Of a DNA stretch of 64,000 bases, positions 49,131-63,433 are shown in pieces. Source of the stretch: Plumapathes pennacea (lineage: Eukaryota; Cnidaria; Anthozoa; Antipatharia; Myriopathidae). The translations under genes and the position numbers were made by a program. Position 1 is the first letter of the stretch. Each line of letters opens with the position of its first letter. Where the stretch lies: NCBI GenBank assembly GCA_964036295.1, contig OZ038467.1, forward strand, positions 10,305,170-10,369,169. The letters are read 5' to 3'. Below the pieces are notes generated by a model. That model worked only from the letters and a program-made list of their open reading frames with translations, was not told the DNA's origin and made no database searches.

Positions 49131-49673
49131 GAGATGCATTACCATCAGGCACTGAAGAAAGGAAATTGAATTTTAAAACTCCCAAAAACACTGTAGAAAT
49201 TGTTCGAATTGTTTATTATAACGTAAACCCAGATCAAAAGCTTGCTTCGAACAAGTCTCTCCCATTTATCTATTATTTTTCAAACGACTTGGGAATGTTT
49301 TTATGCAAAAAGAAGTGCACCAGTTACACAAGTTGGTTCATATAACAGAGCCAGAGGCATCTTTGCTCTTGCTTATCATCTCTGACTTCCTTGAGGTGCA
49401 CACAATACGAGATTGGACAACATTTTTTCACTAACACTGAATTATCATGTAGACTACATATCAGGTGCTCCTTTCCTTATCCGAAACAATGTCAATGAGG
49501 CTGATGTCGAAGAATATTGTTTGTGGCTGGTGATTGTACATTTTTCATGATCCTTTTTCCACAAATACTCGCTTTTTTCTTTCTTTTTTTTTGAGGTGGA
49601 AAATGTTTTAGCCCTTTCGCTGCGTACATTTCTGGCAAATTAGACTGACAACAGCGCCAATGTACGGATTCTC

Positions 49674-49679
49674 AATAAA
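49674..49679 (+). promoter_or_regulatory. Candidate poly(A) signal of the transporter gene
   Basis: AATAAA about 545 nt after the stop codon. Confidence 0.4.
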
Positions 49680-49784
49680 TAAGAATGTATCTATCATTTG
49701 AGTGGTCACATCTTTTGGTTTCATTTGATAGGAGTTGGACATTTTTTAAACTGAGTTCAAGATTCGCTAATAGGCCTTTTGCAA

Positions 49785-49870
49785 CTAGAGGTCACGTGCT
49801 TGGATACCGCATCTATCTACACTATCCAGCACGGTATTGCTATGGCGGTATCCAAGCACGTGACCTCTAG
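49785..49870. repeat. Perfect inverted repeat, 26-bp arms
   Basis: Arms start CTAGAGGTCACGTGCTTGG on the left and mirror at the right; each arm contains the E-box palindrome CACGTG. Loop of about 34 bp. Confidence 0.85.
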
Positions 49871-49903
49871 CTAACTCAACACACACGCGCCTAGTAATTT
49901 AGC

Positions 49904-50002
49904 GATCAATTCGAAACTCGAAAACGCGCAGGGACAGAGCGGTCTGTCAAATTCCCGGGGTATGCGGGGGTGTGGTGTGCATGTTCGAGTTTCGAATTGA
50001 TC
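49904..50002. repeat. Perfect inverted repeat, 19-bp arms
   Basis: GATCAATTCGAAACTCGAA pairs with TTCGAGTTTCGAATTGATC. It starts 34 bp after the previous hairpin. Confidence 0.85.
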
Positions 50003-50531
50003 GGTGCATAAATTGTTCTCCGTTTCAGTGACCAATTTTGCGCTAATTACATTTGTTTGACCGACTGAGTTAACGTTTACGAGGAGTGCACCGAGGAAAC
50101 CTGAAATGTATATTCATATTTGAACATTTGCGTATAGTTTCCTGCGCTTGTGCGCAAGCGCGATCGCCATCTTGTGCTCATATTTTTGACAATGATGGTC
50201 AACATTTTGTTCAGGGAAATAAGGAGAATCTGGCCTTAGATGATTGGAACTAACATGAACTGACAGCAGAGCAAAATTGGCGAACACGACATTGGTCTTG
50301 TATATTATTATAGCACCAAGAATATATTTCGTGAAATAATAGAATGTATAGAATTATTTAATTAGCCCTTTTAATTGGCTTTCAGTGCATTCTAATGGAT
50401 TACAAATTTGTAATCTAATACCCTCGACATACCTTGTAAGTGTTCGTGTTGTGAAGACAGTCATTCAAGACACTCAATTAACTGCTAACGGACAAGGCGA
50501 AGGTTGTACTGTGCGTCCAGTCGTTGATCAA

Positions 50532-53500
50532 ATGTTAATAATTACACTCTTGTGCTTGTCGGCACTTGCTGGGCAGGCACAAAGCATAGCAGAATATGAT
50601 GATGCACAATTCTTTACAAATGTTTGGGCTGTGCACATCGAGTCAGATAATTCCTCCCTTGCCAGTGAAATAGCCGCCATTCATGGATTCACAAGCAAAG
50701 GGAGAATAGCGGACCTACCAGGCTATTTCAAGTTTGTCCATAGCACCGTGAAACCGCGTGAAGAAAACAGTGCGGACCACATCACAACAAAGCTACAAGA
50801 TCACCAAAGAGTTCACTGGGTTGAACAACAACGAATTCTTCCCAGAACGAAGCGAGACTTGCTGCCTCTAGATGGAAGTCTAATCTCGAGGCAAACTCGG
50901 AAAGAAGTTGGGAAAAGATTGTTCAACGATAAGGAGTGGCCTAATCAGTGGTATCTCCTAAATTACGGACAACTTGCCACACCTTTGGGGAATGACATCA
51001 ACGTGCTGCCCGTTTGGCAGCGCGGGCTTCGTGGCCAAGGGATGGTCGCTTGTGTGGTGGATACGGGAATGGACCACACGAATCCTGATTTGAAAGACAA
51101 CTACGACCCAGCGGCCAGCTTTGATTTCGTTGATGATGATCCAGACCCATTTCCAGATGTGAGTGCCGAAGGTAATGCACATGGAACAGAATGCGCAGGA
51201 GAGATCGGTGCATCGGCTAACAACGCATGGTGTGGTGTCGGAGTTGCGCCAATGGTGAACCTGGGGGCAGTCCGTTTTTTAGATGACGCGGTCACAGATC
51301 ACCGTGAAGCTGAGTCCTTCTCTTTCCAACGCCAGTATATTGACGTCTACAGCAATTCGTGGGGACCGGACGATGACGGGAAAACATTTGCTAAACCAGG
51401 AACACTGGCAAAACTTGCTTTAGAGAAGGGAGTGAAGGAGGGGCGAGGAGGTAAGCCTTTAATCCAGCTCAAAATATAGTTTTTCCTAATCCTTTAGGAA
51501 AGTAATGTAAGAGTGATGTAGTAAAAACTGATAGTTTAATCAGCTTTCATTTGAGCAGGCTCTCAATAATTGAGTTCTTCATACCATGATGTATTTCTAC
51601 AGCTAGAGATCGAAGGAGAAAATAGAGGAACATCACTCAAAGCGAGAAGAGGATTGATAGAGTTTCGATTCTATCTTTCCCTATAAATTGGTTTGGACGT
51701 GAACTTTTCACGTCAAGCTTCTCTACATAGTTTCAACGAACCTCATCATGTATCGTTAGGTGATGCTCCTGTCGACAAAATATGTGAAGTTCCAGCTATT
51801 TGCCACTTTTAGACATTCAAGTGCGGAAGGAGTAGCTGTACTTTTTACTTCCCGCATTAAATGAGTGGTTCTATTTTCTGCTCAGTATTTTATTTATTCC
51901 TGGACATTTTACAGTAAAAACAGGCTCAACGCAAGCGCAAGAAACAAAAGTCAACAGTTTTTATTTGCTTTGTGTTTGCGTCGCTAATTTGTTTCACGCA
52001 CGCGCACGTCCCTTGTGCTTGCGTCACGCGTGAAATACAATCTTGATCCAGTCTTGATTAAACTGATTTTTTAATATTGTGAACGCGTACCAATAGATCT
52101 TTATACAGTCGTGACAGTTTATATAAAGCTTGGCTAAAGACAATATAAGACAAACCACTGAAAGGAGCATAGCAACCTTAGTCAACCAAAATGTCGCGAA
52201 GTACCGCTATTTGTAAAAGTATTAAGGTTTTGTAAGGCAAATTGCTTTGACGAGGAACCTTGCCCGTCCACTTAAAACGTCTTCCAAAGAAGTTTGGGTT
52301 TTTCCAAAATAGCTATTTCCGCAAATATCGATGGATTTTAGGAGATTTTTGAGCACGACTCTGCTAAAATCAACTGCTTTTCGTTGCCAAAACAAAAATC
52401 TTCAAATAAAACCATATAATCAAACGGACAAACAAATTGTTTCTCACCAAAACGTTAAGAGATTAGCGGATTCCAATATATTTTTGAAAACTATGGTGAG
52501 GCAACATTTTGAGGAATGACATTTTCTTCAAAATCTTGAGGTATCTTATCACTCGTTTTTCTCCGAAGGTTCGAGCAATGTATTATTTCCTAAGTTCAAA
52601 CAAACTACTTTCACGGACGAACATATTTTTTCTGTCAAAATCATTCTAAACTGAGTTCAGGTTTGTTGAAAACGTTCAAACGTTCAAAGTTTCGCTGACA
52701 TCTCCTTTATCCCCTCTTTATTCTTCTAAAACAACCCAAGACACGCGTGACATTTTAAGGCTTCAGGAAAAGGTTTAATGCAAACATCACAAAATCAATA
52801 CACTCATTCAAAAATTACATTTTGCTACGTGGCCTCAAAGCTCGCCACAAGCCAAGCCACATAAATTCTGTGGCCTCACAATTCGCCGCAAGCCACGGAA
52901 ATTCTGTGGTCTCACAATTCGCCGCAAGCCACAGAAATTCAGTGGCCTCAAAATTCGCCGCAAGCCACAGAAATTCAGTGGCCTCAAAATTCGCCGCAAA
53001 CCACAGAAATTCAGTGGCCTCACAATTCGCCGCAAGCCACAGAAATTCAGTGGCCTCAAAATTCGTCGCAAACCACAGAAATTCTGTGGCCTCGAAATTC
53101 GCCGCAAGCCACAGAAATTCTGTGGCCTCGAAATTCGCCGCAAGCCACAGAAATTCAGTGGCCTCAAAATTCGTCGCAAACCACAGAAATTCTGTGGCCT
53201 CGAAATTCGCCGCAAGCCACAGAAATTCTGTGGCCTCGAAATTCGCCGCAAGGGACAGAAATTCTGTGGCCTCACAATTCGCCGCAAGGGACAGAAATTC
53301 TGTGGTTTCGAAATTCGCCACAAGGGACAGAAATTCTGTGGCATCGAAATTCGCCGCAAGGGACAGAAATTCTGTGTCCTCAAAATTCGCCGCAAGGGAC
53401 AGAAATTCTGTGGCCTCACAATTCGCAACAAGGGACAGAATTTCTGTGGCGCAAAGTTCTGATAAATAACAAATGATACTCAAACTAAATCCCAAACTCT

Positions 53501-56500
53501 AGCATGTATTCAAATCAATAATATTCATAATATTCTTTTGGTCAGGGTTCGTTCGTTATCATTTTCAAATTAAATTTCGAAATTTTCACTGTTCTGAAAT
53601 TTACCTATTGGCTGAGAAATGAAGTTAGCCATGCACTATTTGAAAATTTTCAGTCAACTGTTACTTAGAAGTTCATGACTGCTGTCTAAATTCAAGGTCT
53701 TTCAAGCCATTATACATACTCAAGGACTTTGCAAGATAAGCGGTCAATTTCATGAACCCTGTTGGTTATGACTGAGATTGACTCTCTTCTTCCAATGCAC
53801 TCTCAACTTGACCCACACTCTCTTCATCTACATCTGCATGCAGCTGTTCTGCAACTCTTCTAAGTATATGCGGCCTATCATCCTTCTTAGCTGTGCTGAG
53901 CCACACAGCATTCCTTCCTTGCTTTAGAGCAGCAACCAGGCATCCTTCTTCCCACTTTCTATGTCTCCTTCTCTTGACATGACAGCTGACCAACCAAGAG
54001 AAGGCTTCTTGTGACAGCTGACCTCTGACGAAATATATATTACAGTAAGGAGAACTTGGCTTTTAATAGATTGCTCAGATAGTAGCTGATTAAACTGTGA
54101 ACTGTCACTACATCACTGATATATTTTCTTCTTAGAAGGTTGGGAGAATCTGCATCTTGATCTTGGGAGTGAAAGGGTTAAACAGAGAACTTGGTTTAAT
54201 TTGCTGGCTCACATAAAATCTGGTAGAACTGGCCAGTATTGCCGGTTAATACTCGCTCGAGTATTGTCAACATTTGAGCCATTTTCTTCTAGATTTCAAG
54301 GAGAATCTACATAGTATGCAAATTGAATATACTAGATGAAAGATTGTCGAATATAAACACTGGTATTTTGTGAACTCGTGAGTGACGGTGTTTGCCAACC
54401 TGATGATATTAATACAACACTCAGCACTGAAATTTCGGCGATTGGCTGAACTTGCTTGTTTAGCTTATGAGAAAAATGAAGACCCGGAGAGAAAATAATA
54501 AAACGGCAGCATACCTTTGCTTTCCTTCTTCTCCTCTGTTTCCGTTCGACGACAAACCAGTCGCAATTGACATGTTTCCGTTCGACGACAAACCTTTGTC
54601 TCTGTCCTTGCTCATAAATGCGGATTAAACTACAAGGTGCGGTATAGATGTAAACGGTCACACAGATGTGTTGTAGTGCAGCTTTTCTTAGGCTACAATT
54701 ACCCAGCATCACGTTATAGCAGGTCAGGGGTAAAGTTGTGAATGAATTTGAAAAGAAAAGACGTTTACTTTGTGGGTAACTGGTTTGTAATAACTGTCAC
54801 AAGATGCTGCGGTATTCTTTTAGTGCTAATACCTGCTGCGGCTTCCGGTGTTATTGTTTTTTGTTGATCTGTTATTTTGTTTTGTTTTTGTTTTTTCTCT
54901 TTTCTTCTTCTCCAGCACTGAGGCGAGAAATCAAATATGATTTTGCTGCAGTGCAGAAATACTTCTGAAGACCTTTGTTTGTTTCTTTGTTTGACTATTT
55001 TAAAATTAGCGGACGGCCTCAGCGAGGGGTCACTTTTGCCCGCTAATCGAGGCGACGTGGGGTCAACCTTTGCACAAAAATTAGGTATAAGGCGTTGTCT
55101 CCAAGAAAACGAAATGAACGAATATCAAAGGAGTGAAAACAATGGGCCAAAAATGATCTTTACTGCTGCAAATCTTGGAGCGTCTGAGGAAAGAAAAAAG
55201 AAAAGAACAAAAGGGCCGGAAGCCGCTGGCTTAAAAGAATACCGCAAGATCTTGTGACAGTTTTAGTCAAACAAAGAAATGGATAAAAAAGAAAAAGGTC
55301 TTCAGCATTATTTCTGCACTGCAGCAAAATCATATTTGATTTCTTGCCTCAGTGCTGGAGAAGAAGAAAAGAGATAAAAAAAAAAAAGAAAGAAAAAATG
55401 ATCAACAAAAAACAATAACACCGGAAGCCGCAGCAGGTATTAGCACTAAAAGAATGCCGCAGCATCTTGTGACAGTTATTACAAACCAGTTACCCACAAA
55501 GTAAACGTCTTTTCTTTTCAAATTCATTCACAACTTTATCCCTGACCTGCTTTAACGTGATGCCGGGTAATTGTAGCCTAAGAAAAGCTACACTACAACA
55601 CATCTGTGTGACCGTTTACATCTATACCGCACCTCGTTTAATCCACATTTGTGAGCAAGGACAGAGACAAGGGTTTGTCGTCGAACGGAAACAGAGGAGA
55701 AGGAAAGCAAAGGTATGCTGCCGTTTTATTATTTTCTCTCCGGGTCTTCATTTTTCTCATAAGCTAGACAAGCAAGTTCAGCCAATCGCCGAAATTTCAG
55801 TGCTGAGTGTTGTATTAATATCATCAGGTTGGCAAACACCCTCACTCACGAGTTCACAAAATACCAGTGTTTATATTCGACAATCTTTCATCTAGTATAT
55901 TCAATTTGCATACTATGTAGATTCTCCTTGAAATCTAGAAGAAAATGGCTCAAATGTTGACAATACTCGAGCGAGTATTAACCGGCAATACTGGCCAGTT
56001 CTACCAGATTTTATGTGAGCCAGCAAATTAAACCAAGTTCTCTGTTTAACCCTTTCACTCCCAAGATCAAGATGCAGATTCTCCCAACCTTCTAAGAAGA
56101 AAATATATCAGTGATGTAGTGACAGTTCACAGTTTAATCAGCTACTATCTGAGCAATCTATTAAAAGCCAAGTTCTCCTTACTGTAATATATATTTCGTC
56201 AGAGGTCAGCTGTCACAAGAAGCCTTCTCTTGGTTGGTCAAATACATGTCAAGAGAAGGAGGCATAGAAAGTGGGGAGAAGGATGCCTGGTTGCTGCTCT
56301 AAAGCAAGAAGGAATGCTGTGTGGCTCAGCACAGCTAAGAAGGATGATAGGCCGCATATACTTAGAAGAGTTGCAGAACAGCTGCATGCAGATGTAGATG
56401 AAGAGAGTGTGGGTCAAGTTGAGAGTGCATTGGAAGAAGAGAGCCAATCTCAGTCATAACCAACAGGGTTCATGAAATTGACCGCTTATCTTGTCCTTGA

Positions 56501-59500
56501 GTGTGTATAATGGCTTGAAAGACCTTGAATTTAGACAGCAGTCATGAACTTCTAAGTAACAGTTGACTGAAAATTTTCAAATAATGCATGGCTAACTTCA
56601 TTTCTCAGCCAATAGGTAAATTTCAGAACAGTGAAAATTTCGAAATTTAATTTGAAAATGATAACGAACGAACCCTGACCAAAAGAATATTATGAATATT
56701 ATTGATTTGAATACATGCTAGAGTTTGGGATTTAGTTTGAGTATCATTTGTTATTTATCAGAACTTTGCGCCACAGAATTTCTGTCCCTTGCGGCGAATT
56801 TTGAGGCCACAGAATTTCTGTCCCTTGCGGCGAATTTCGAGGCCACAGAATTTCTGTCCCTTGCGGCGAATTTCGATGCCACAGAATTTCTGTCCCTTGC
56901 GGCGAATTGTGAGGCCACAGAATTTCTGTCCCTTGCGGCAAATTTTGAGGCCACAGAATTTCTGTCCCTTGCAGCGAATTTTGAGGCCACAAAATTTCTG
57001 TGGCCTGCGGCGAATTTTGAGGCCACAGAATTTCTGTCCCTTGTGGCGAATTGTGAGGCCACAGAATTTGTGTGGTTTGCGACGAATTGTGAGGCCACTG
57101 AATTTCTGTGGCTTGCGGCGAATTGTGAGGCCACAGAATTTCTGTCCCTTGTGGCGAATTGTGAGGCCACAGAATTTCTGTGGTTTGCGACGAATTGTGA
57201 GGCCACAGAATTTCTGTGGCTTGCGGCGAATTGTGAGGCCACAGAATTTCTGTCTGGGGCTTGCGGCGGCAGCAGAATTTTGCGACCAATTTCTGTGGCA
57301 TAACCTGTTTCTTCATATTACACTGTGCCGTTTTTTTTGTCAGTGGTATAAAGCTATTTGAAGGGTCATTTTAAAATCTTCAGAAAAATACAACAGATAT
57401 TTGACTGTTAATTTCATGCCCTGCGAAAAGAGGTCACTTTTTGCGTAAAAAGCCTATTTTGGAAAAACCCAAACTTCTTTGGAAGACGTTTTAACAAAAC
57501 TCTATGAAAACTACAGTTTTAAAGATACAAAGTTGTTGTGTTAATATGCTGTCTTCTGTGGTGTGTCTAATGTTTACGTTTGGTCAAGGCTATTTACTGT
57601 GACAAAAGTCACTATATACGATCTCGATACCGGCTCGATCCCGCTATGACGGTCTCAGCGTGTATACGCCATTGAGTTTATTTATTCACTGTTTTTTAGG
57701 GAAAGGAAGCATCTTTGTGTGGGCGGCAGGAAATGGAGGTGTAGACCATGACGATTGCAACGCTGATGGCTACGCGTCAAGCATCTATACTGTATCTATT
57801 TCATCAGTTAGCTCGTACGGTCTGTCCTCGTATTACACCGAAAGGTGCGCTTCCACTGCTGCTGTTGTCTACACCGGAGACCCCCACAGTGGTTATGTCC
57901 ACAAGCCTTTGGTGACGACTGCGTTACATGGCAAATGTACATCTGCCTTCAGTGGTACTTCTTCTGCAGGTGAATTTATAGAGACCTCGTCCAGTTGACT
58001 TATTTGGCCGGTGGCACGACCGGTGGTTTCACGACACGGTGCGACACCCTCTCTTTCCAACAACAAACAAACAAACAAACAAACAAATAAAAGTCGAACA
58101 AACTTCAGTCTACTTTTCTCAACGTTTCGTGCAAGTTGCTGGACTATGCCTCGTGCCCGTCAGGGCCTTGTTTACAAAACCTATAGTATGCATGCGTGAA
58201 GCATCGCATAAAGATGCATTATTTTGGGACTATTCCGTTTGTGCCTTGTCCGAAATAGGAATAACAGGATACACAGAATACCAGTTCCCAAAAGAACAGA
58301 CTTTGCCAAAAGAACACGATTACCAGCAGCTCTTCTGTCCATTACTAATATACCACTACTCCGTTTATTCTAGTGCTACGGGAGAGATAGGAATAGTCCC
58401 AAAATAACGCGCCCTTACTCACAGGACGTTAATATTTAGAAAAATCAGCTGGGTTCTGTGAGGACTAATTTTGGTCCCTGGCGGTAAAACGAATTGCTGC
58501 GTGTTGACGTAGAGGGTTGACGTGGATATGCTAGTCAAAAGTTAGCCCTTCACCAGAGGAAATGTTACCGTTCCAAAGCGAAATTGATTGTTGTCTGCCT
58601 GTGAGTTGAGTTTTCTTCAATCTCAGTTGTTTTGTACACTAAAACTGCTAATCCAAGACATTTTACTTTTGTTCTTTCTTCAGCGCCGATTGCCGCAGGC
58701 ATCATAACTTTGATTCTTCAAGGAAATCCACAACTCACCTGGCGAGATGTACAGCATCTCATCGTACAAACCGCCAAAAAGACAAGTGAACTGGACGAAG
58801 GCTGGAAGAAGAACGCTGTTGGAATCGAGTACAATGATAAGTTTGGTTTTGGGCTGTTGGACGCAGGAGCCATGCTTGATGCTGCTTTAAAATGGACAAA
58901 CGTGCCAGATCAACGAGTGTGTGAAACTGACGGTTCTATGCCGGAGAATAGCAATATACCATCAAGAGGCGAAGTTGTACTTCAAGTCACCAGTGACGCC
59001 TGCAAAGGGACGCCAAACTTTATCAAGACTCTGGAGCACGTTGAAGTTGTTCTCTCTGTGGAACATCGCCGGCGTGGGGACATGTCCATAAACGTCTGTT
59101 CGCCTTCAGGGACAAAGGACTTCCTGTTGTATTCGAGATCCCGGGACTATTCGGACAAAGGTTTGAAGGACTGGCCATTCACGACGATTCATCTGTGGGG
59201 AGAAAACCCGGCGGGTGAATGGTTCGTGACTGTGGCAGACAACGGTCAGGTCGAAGAAAGCAAAGTGGACATGGAGAACGTGGAAGGACTGATTATAGCG
59301 CAGGAAGTGATGGAACAACAAGCGAGTCAAAGCGCATGGCTTGCCCGACAGTCCGATTCGTCGGACGACGACGACGAAAAGCTCGTGAAAGCCAGAAAGA
59401 TGTACAACGACCTTCATACCGGGAGGTTTAAGGGAGATTACATGGAGAATCTGGAGAAAGATATGGGGGAAAAATCTTCCGTTGTGGGAAGGGTGTTGAA

Positions 59501-59531
59501 TTGGAAGATAGTCCTTTACGGAACAGCGTGA
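50532..59531 (+). CDS. Furin/kexin-type proprotein convertase with few introns
   Basis: Three exons in phase: 50532-51450, 57700-57969 and 58684-59531, giving 678 residues. It cleaves precursors after paired basic residues in the secretory pathway. In order: signal peptide (MLIITLLCLSALAGQAQS), propeptide with autocleavage site PRTKR ending at residue 108, then the peptidase S8 domain with Asp177 (VACVVDTGMDH), His217 (HGTECAGE), oxyanion Asn318 (FVWAAGNGG) and Ser394 (SGTSSAAPIAAG). The triad is complete; Asn in the oxyanion hole argues against PC2, which has Asp. The P domain starts near 475 and ends in WKIVLYGTA at the C-terminus; before that end it carries about 70 extra acidic residues (SDSSDDDDEK). 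No transmembrane segment or Cys-rich region, so likely soluble. Intron 1, 6.2 kb, contains a large palindrome. AATAAA at 59618. Vertebrate PCSK genes usually have many more exons. Confidence 0.93.
51496..51660. mobile_element. piggyBac-like MITE, copy 8 (degenerate)
   Basis: Ends eroded, but AGTTTAATCAGCTTTCATTTGAGCA and GAGATCGAAGGAGAAAAT-like words follow the family order. In convertase intron 1. Confidence 0.4.
52830..53455. repeat. 36-bp tandem repeats, left arm (about 17 units)
   Basis: The unit contains the palindrome CCACAGAAATTCTGTGG followed by CCTCGAAATTCGCCGCAAG. As 36 is divisible by 3 and stops are absent, several frames on both strands stay open; these are not proteins. Confidence 0.95.
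53766..53993 (-). other. Open frame in left palindrome arm, possible captured gene fragment
   Basis: 75 codons, rich in charged residues, containing AVWLSTAKKDDRPHILRRV and ending EEESQSQS. The same frame is open in the right arm at 56271-56459. No recognised domain. Confidence 0.35.
54032..54177. mobile_element. piggyBac-like MITE, copy 9 (left palindrome arm, truncated)
   Basis: Begins at AAATATATATTACAGTAAGG and ends GGGAGTGAAAGGG|TTAA; the outer end is replaced by CTCTGACG. The right arm has the same truncation. Confidence 0.75.
56050..56195. mobile_element. piggyBac-like MITE, copy 10 (right palindrome arm, truncated)
   Basis: TTAA|CCCTTTCACTCCCAAGATC at the left, truncated at the same base (ATATATATTTCGTCAGAGG) as copy 9. 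Confidence 0.75.
56271..56459 (+). other. Open frame in right palindrome arm, counterpart of 53766-53993
   Basis: Shares AVWLSTAKKDDRPHILRRV and EEESQSQS with the left-arm frame; the N-terminal part is shifted by small indels. Origin unknown. Confidence 0.35.
56757..57300. repeat. 36-bp tandem repeats, right arm (about 15 units)
   Basis: Inverted relative to 52830-53455: units of the form GCGGCGAATTTTGAGGCCAC then AGAATTTCTGT. Copy number differs from the left arm. Confidence 0.95.
58219..58407. mobile_element. MITE-like element, TTATTTTGGGACTATTCC ends
   Basis: The right end GGAATAGTCCCAAAATAA is a perfect 18-bp inverted copy. In convertase intron 2. Confidence 0.7.
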
Positions 59532-60180
59532 ATTGACCGCCATCTGCGCTATGAACTGACTAAAGGATAGGGGAATATATATTTACTGGCCGGTAAAATA
59601 TTATTGCTCTTGGCTAAAATAAAATATGGGAACAAACCGCAAATGTGGCACTCTGTCGTTTCTTGTTGGCTCTCGGGCCTCAGTGGTGAACTTTTTTTGC
59701 ATCAACCAGAGGTTGTCGATGGATATATACACACACAATGGTCGTTTTGAGCGTTGGGCCTTTGCTCCCTTTGTCGGAGCAAACGCTAACAAGTTTACTT
59801 CCTCAGACGAACCCCCACCCCCTCCCCCCTCCCCTCCGAATCCCGGCAGAAGGCTAACTGGCTGGAAACTTTTTTGCGAATTTGGATTTCAGACTATACT
59901 GCTGGGAACAAAATTTCGCGGATCTCGGCAAGTTCCTGTCGAATGTTGCACCTATGTTTTCAGTCTTGGTTTGCAGTTTTAATTGAACTGTAAGCTCAAT
60001 AAACGGAGTGAATTTTCGTGTTTTTTTTCTTCGCAGAAGTTTATTTTTACGCGATCTAATTTTCGCGGATTGTTAGAAAACCTCACAGTTATAGCGAACT
60101 AATATATTAGACTTGCGAAAAACGCGCGAACATATGTGCCCCTGGTGCATGACGGGATTTTGGTGCATGTGCTCAACAAA
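59532..60180 (+). other. Intergenic region, convertase to KAT8
   Basis: Contains the convertase poly(A) signal (AATAAA at 59618-59623) and a C-rich run near 59810-59840. The KAT8 promoter must lie at its right end. No other gene seen. Confidence 0.5.

Positions 60181-63433
<3,253 letters not shown>

Larger units (their letters stand above)
49131..50531. other. Intergenic region with two hairpins
   Basis: Between the transporter stop and the convertase ATG. Contains the transporter poly(A) signal (AATAAA, 49674-49679) and two perfect hairpins. No exon recognised. An open frame extends from 50385 into the convertase, but a signal peptide fits only the ATG at 50532. Confidence 0.5.
52272..57494. 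repeat. Large palindrome (foldback-like element) in convertase intron 1
   Basis: The outer ends are perfect inverted repeats of 41 bp starting TTAAAACGTCTTCCAAAGAA. Inside, unmatched DNA (about 520 bp left, 150 bp right) leads to two long arms, 52830-54997 and 55265-57300, that are inverted copies with only scattered differences, around a 267-bp spacer. Each arm has, from outside in, 36-bp tandem repeats, a unique segment with an open frame, a truncated TTAA-type MITE and a common inner segment. I see no clear target duplication outside the outer ends. Long arms with tandem repeats resemble foldback elements. An assembly artefact is unlikely because the arms differ at isolated bases and in repeat number, but it is not excluded. 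Confidence 0.85.

Noticed and set aside
52815-53495. Long open frames on both strands (198-226 codons), 12-residue periodic
   Set aside because: They follow the 36-bp tandem repeat, which keeps several frames open on both strands at once; no start context or splice evidence.
54937-55257. 106-codon frame in the palindrome spacer
   Set aside because: Begins inside the arm, low-complexity Lys-rich end, no domain; insufficient for a gene call.
56725-57361. Open frames of 163-192 codons on both strands
   Set aside because: Same 36-bp repeat in the right palindrome arm.
59626-59982. 118-codon frame after the convertase
   Set aside because: No domain, runs through a C-rich repeat; most likely chance.
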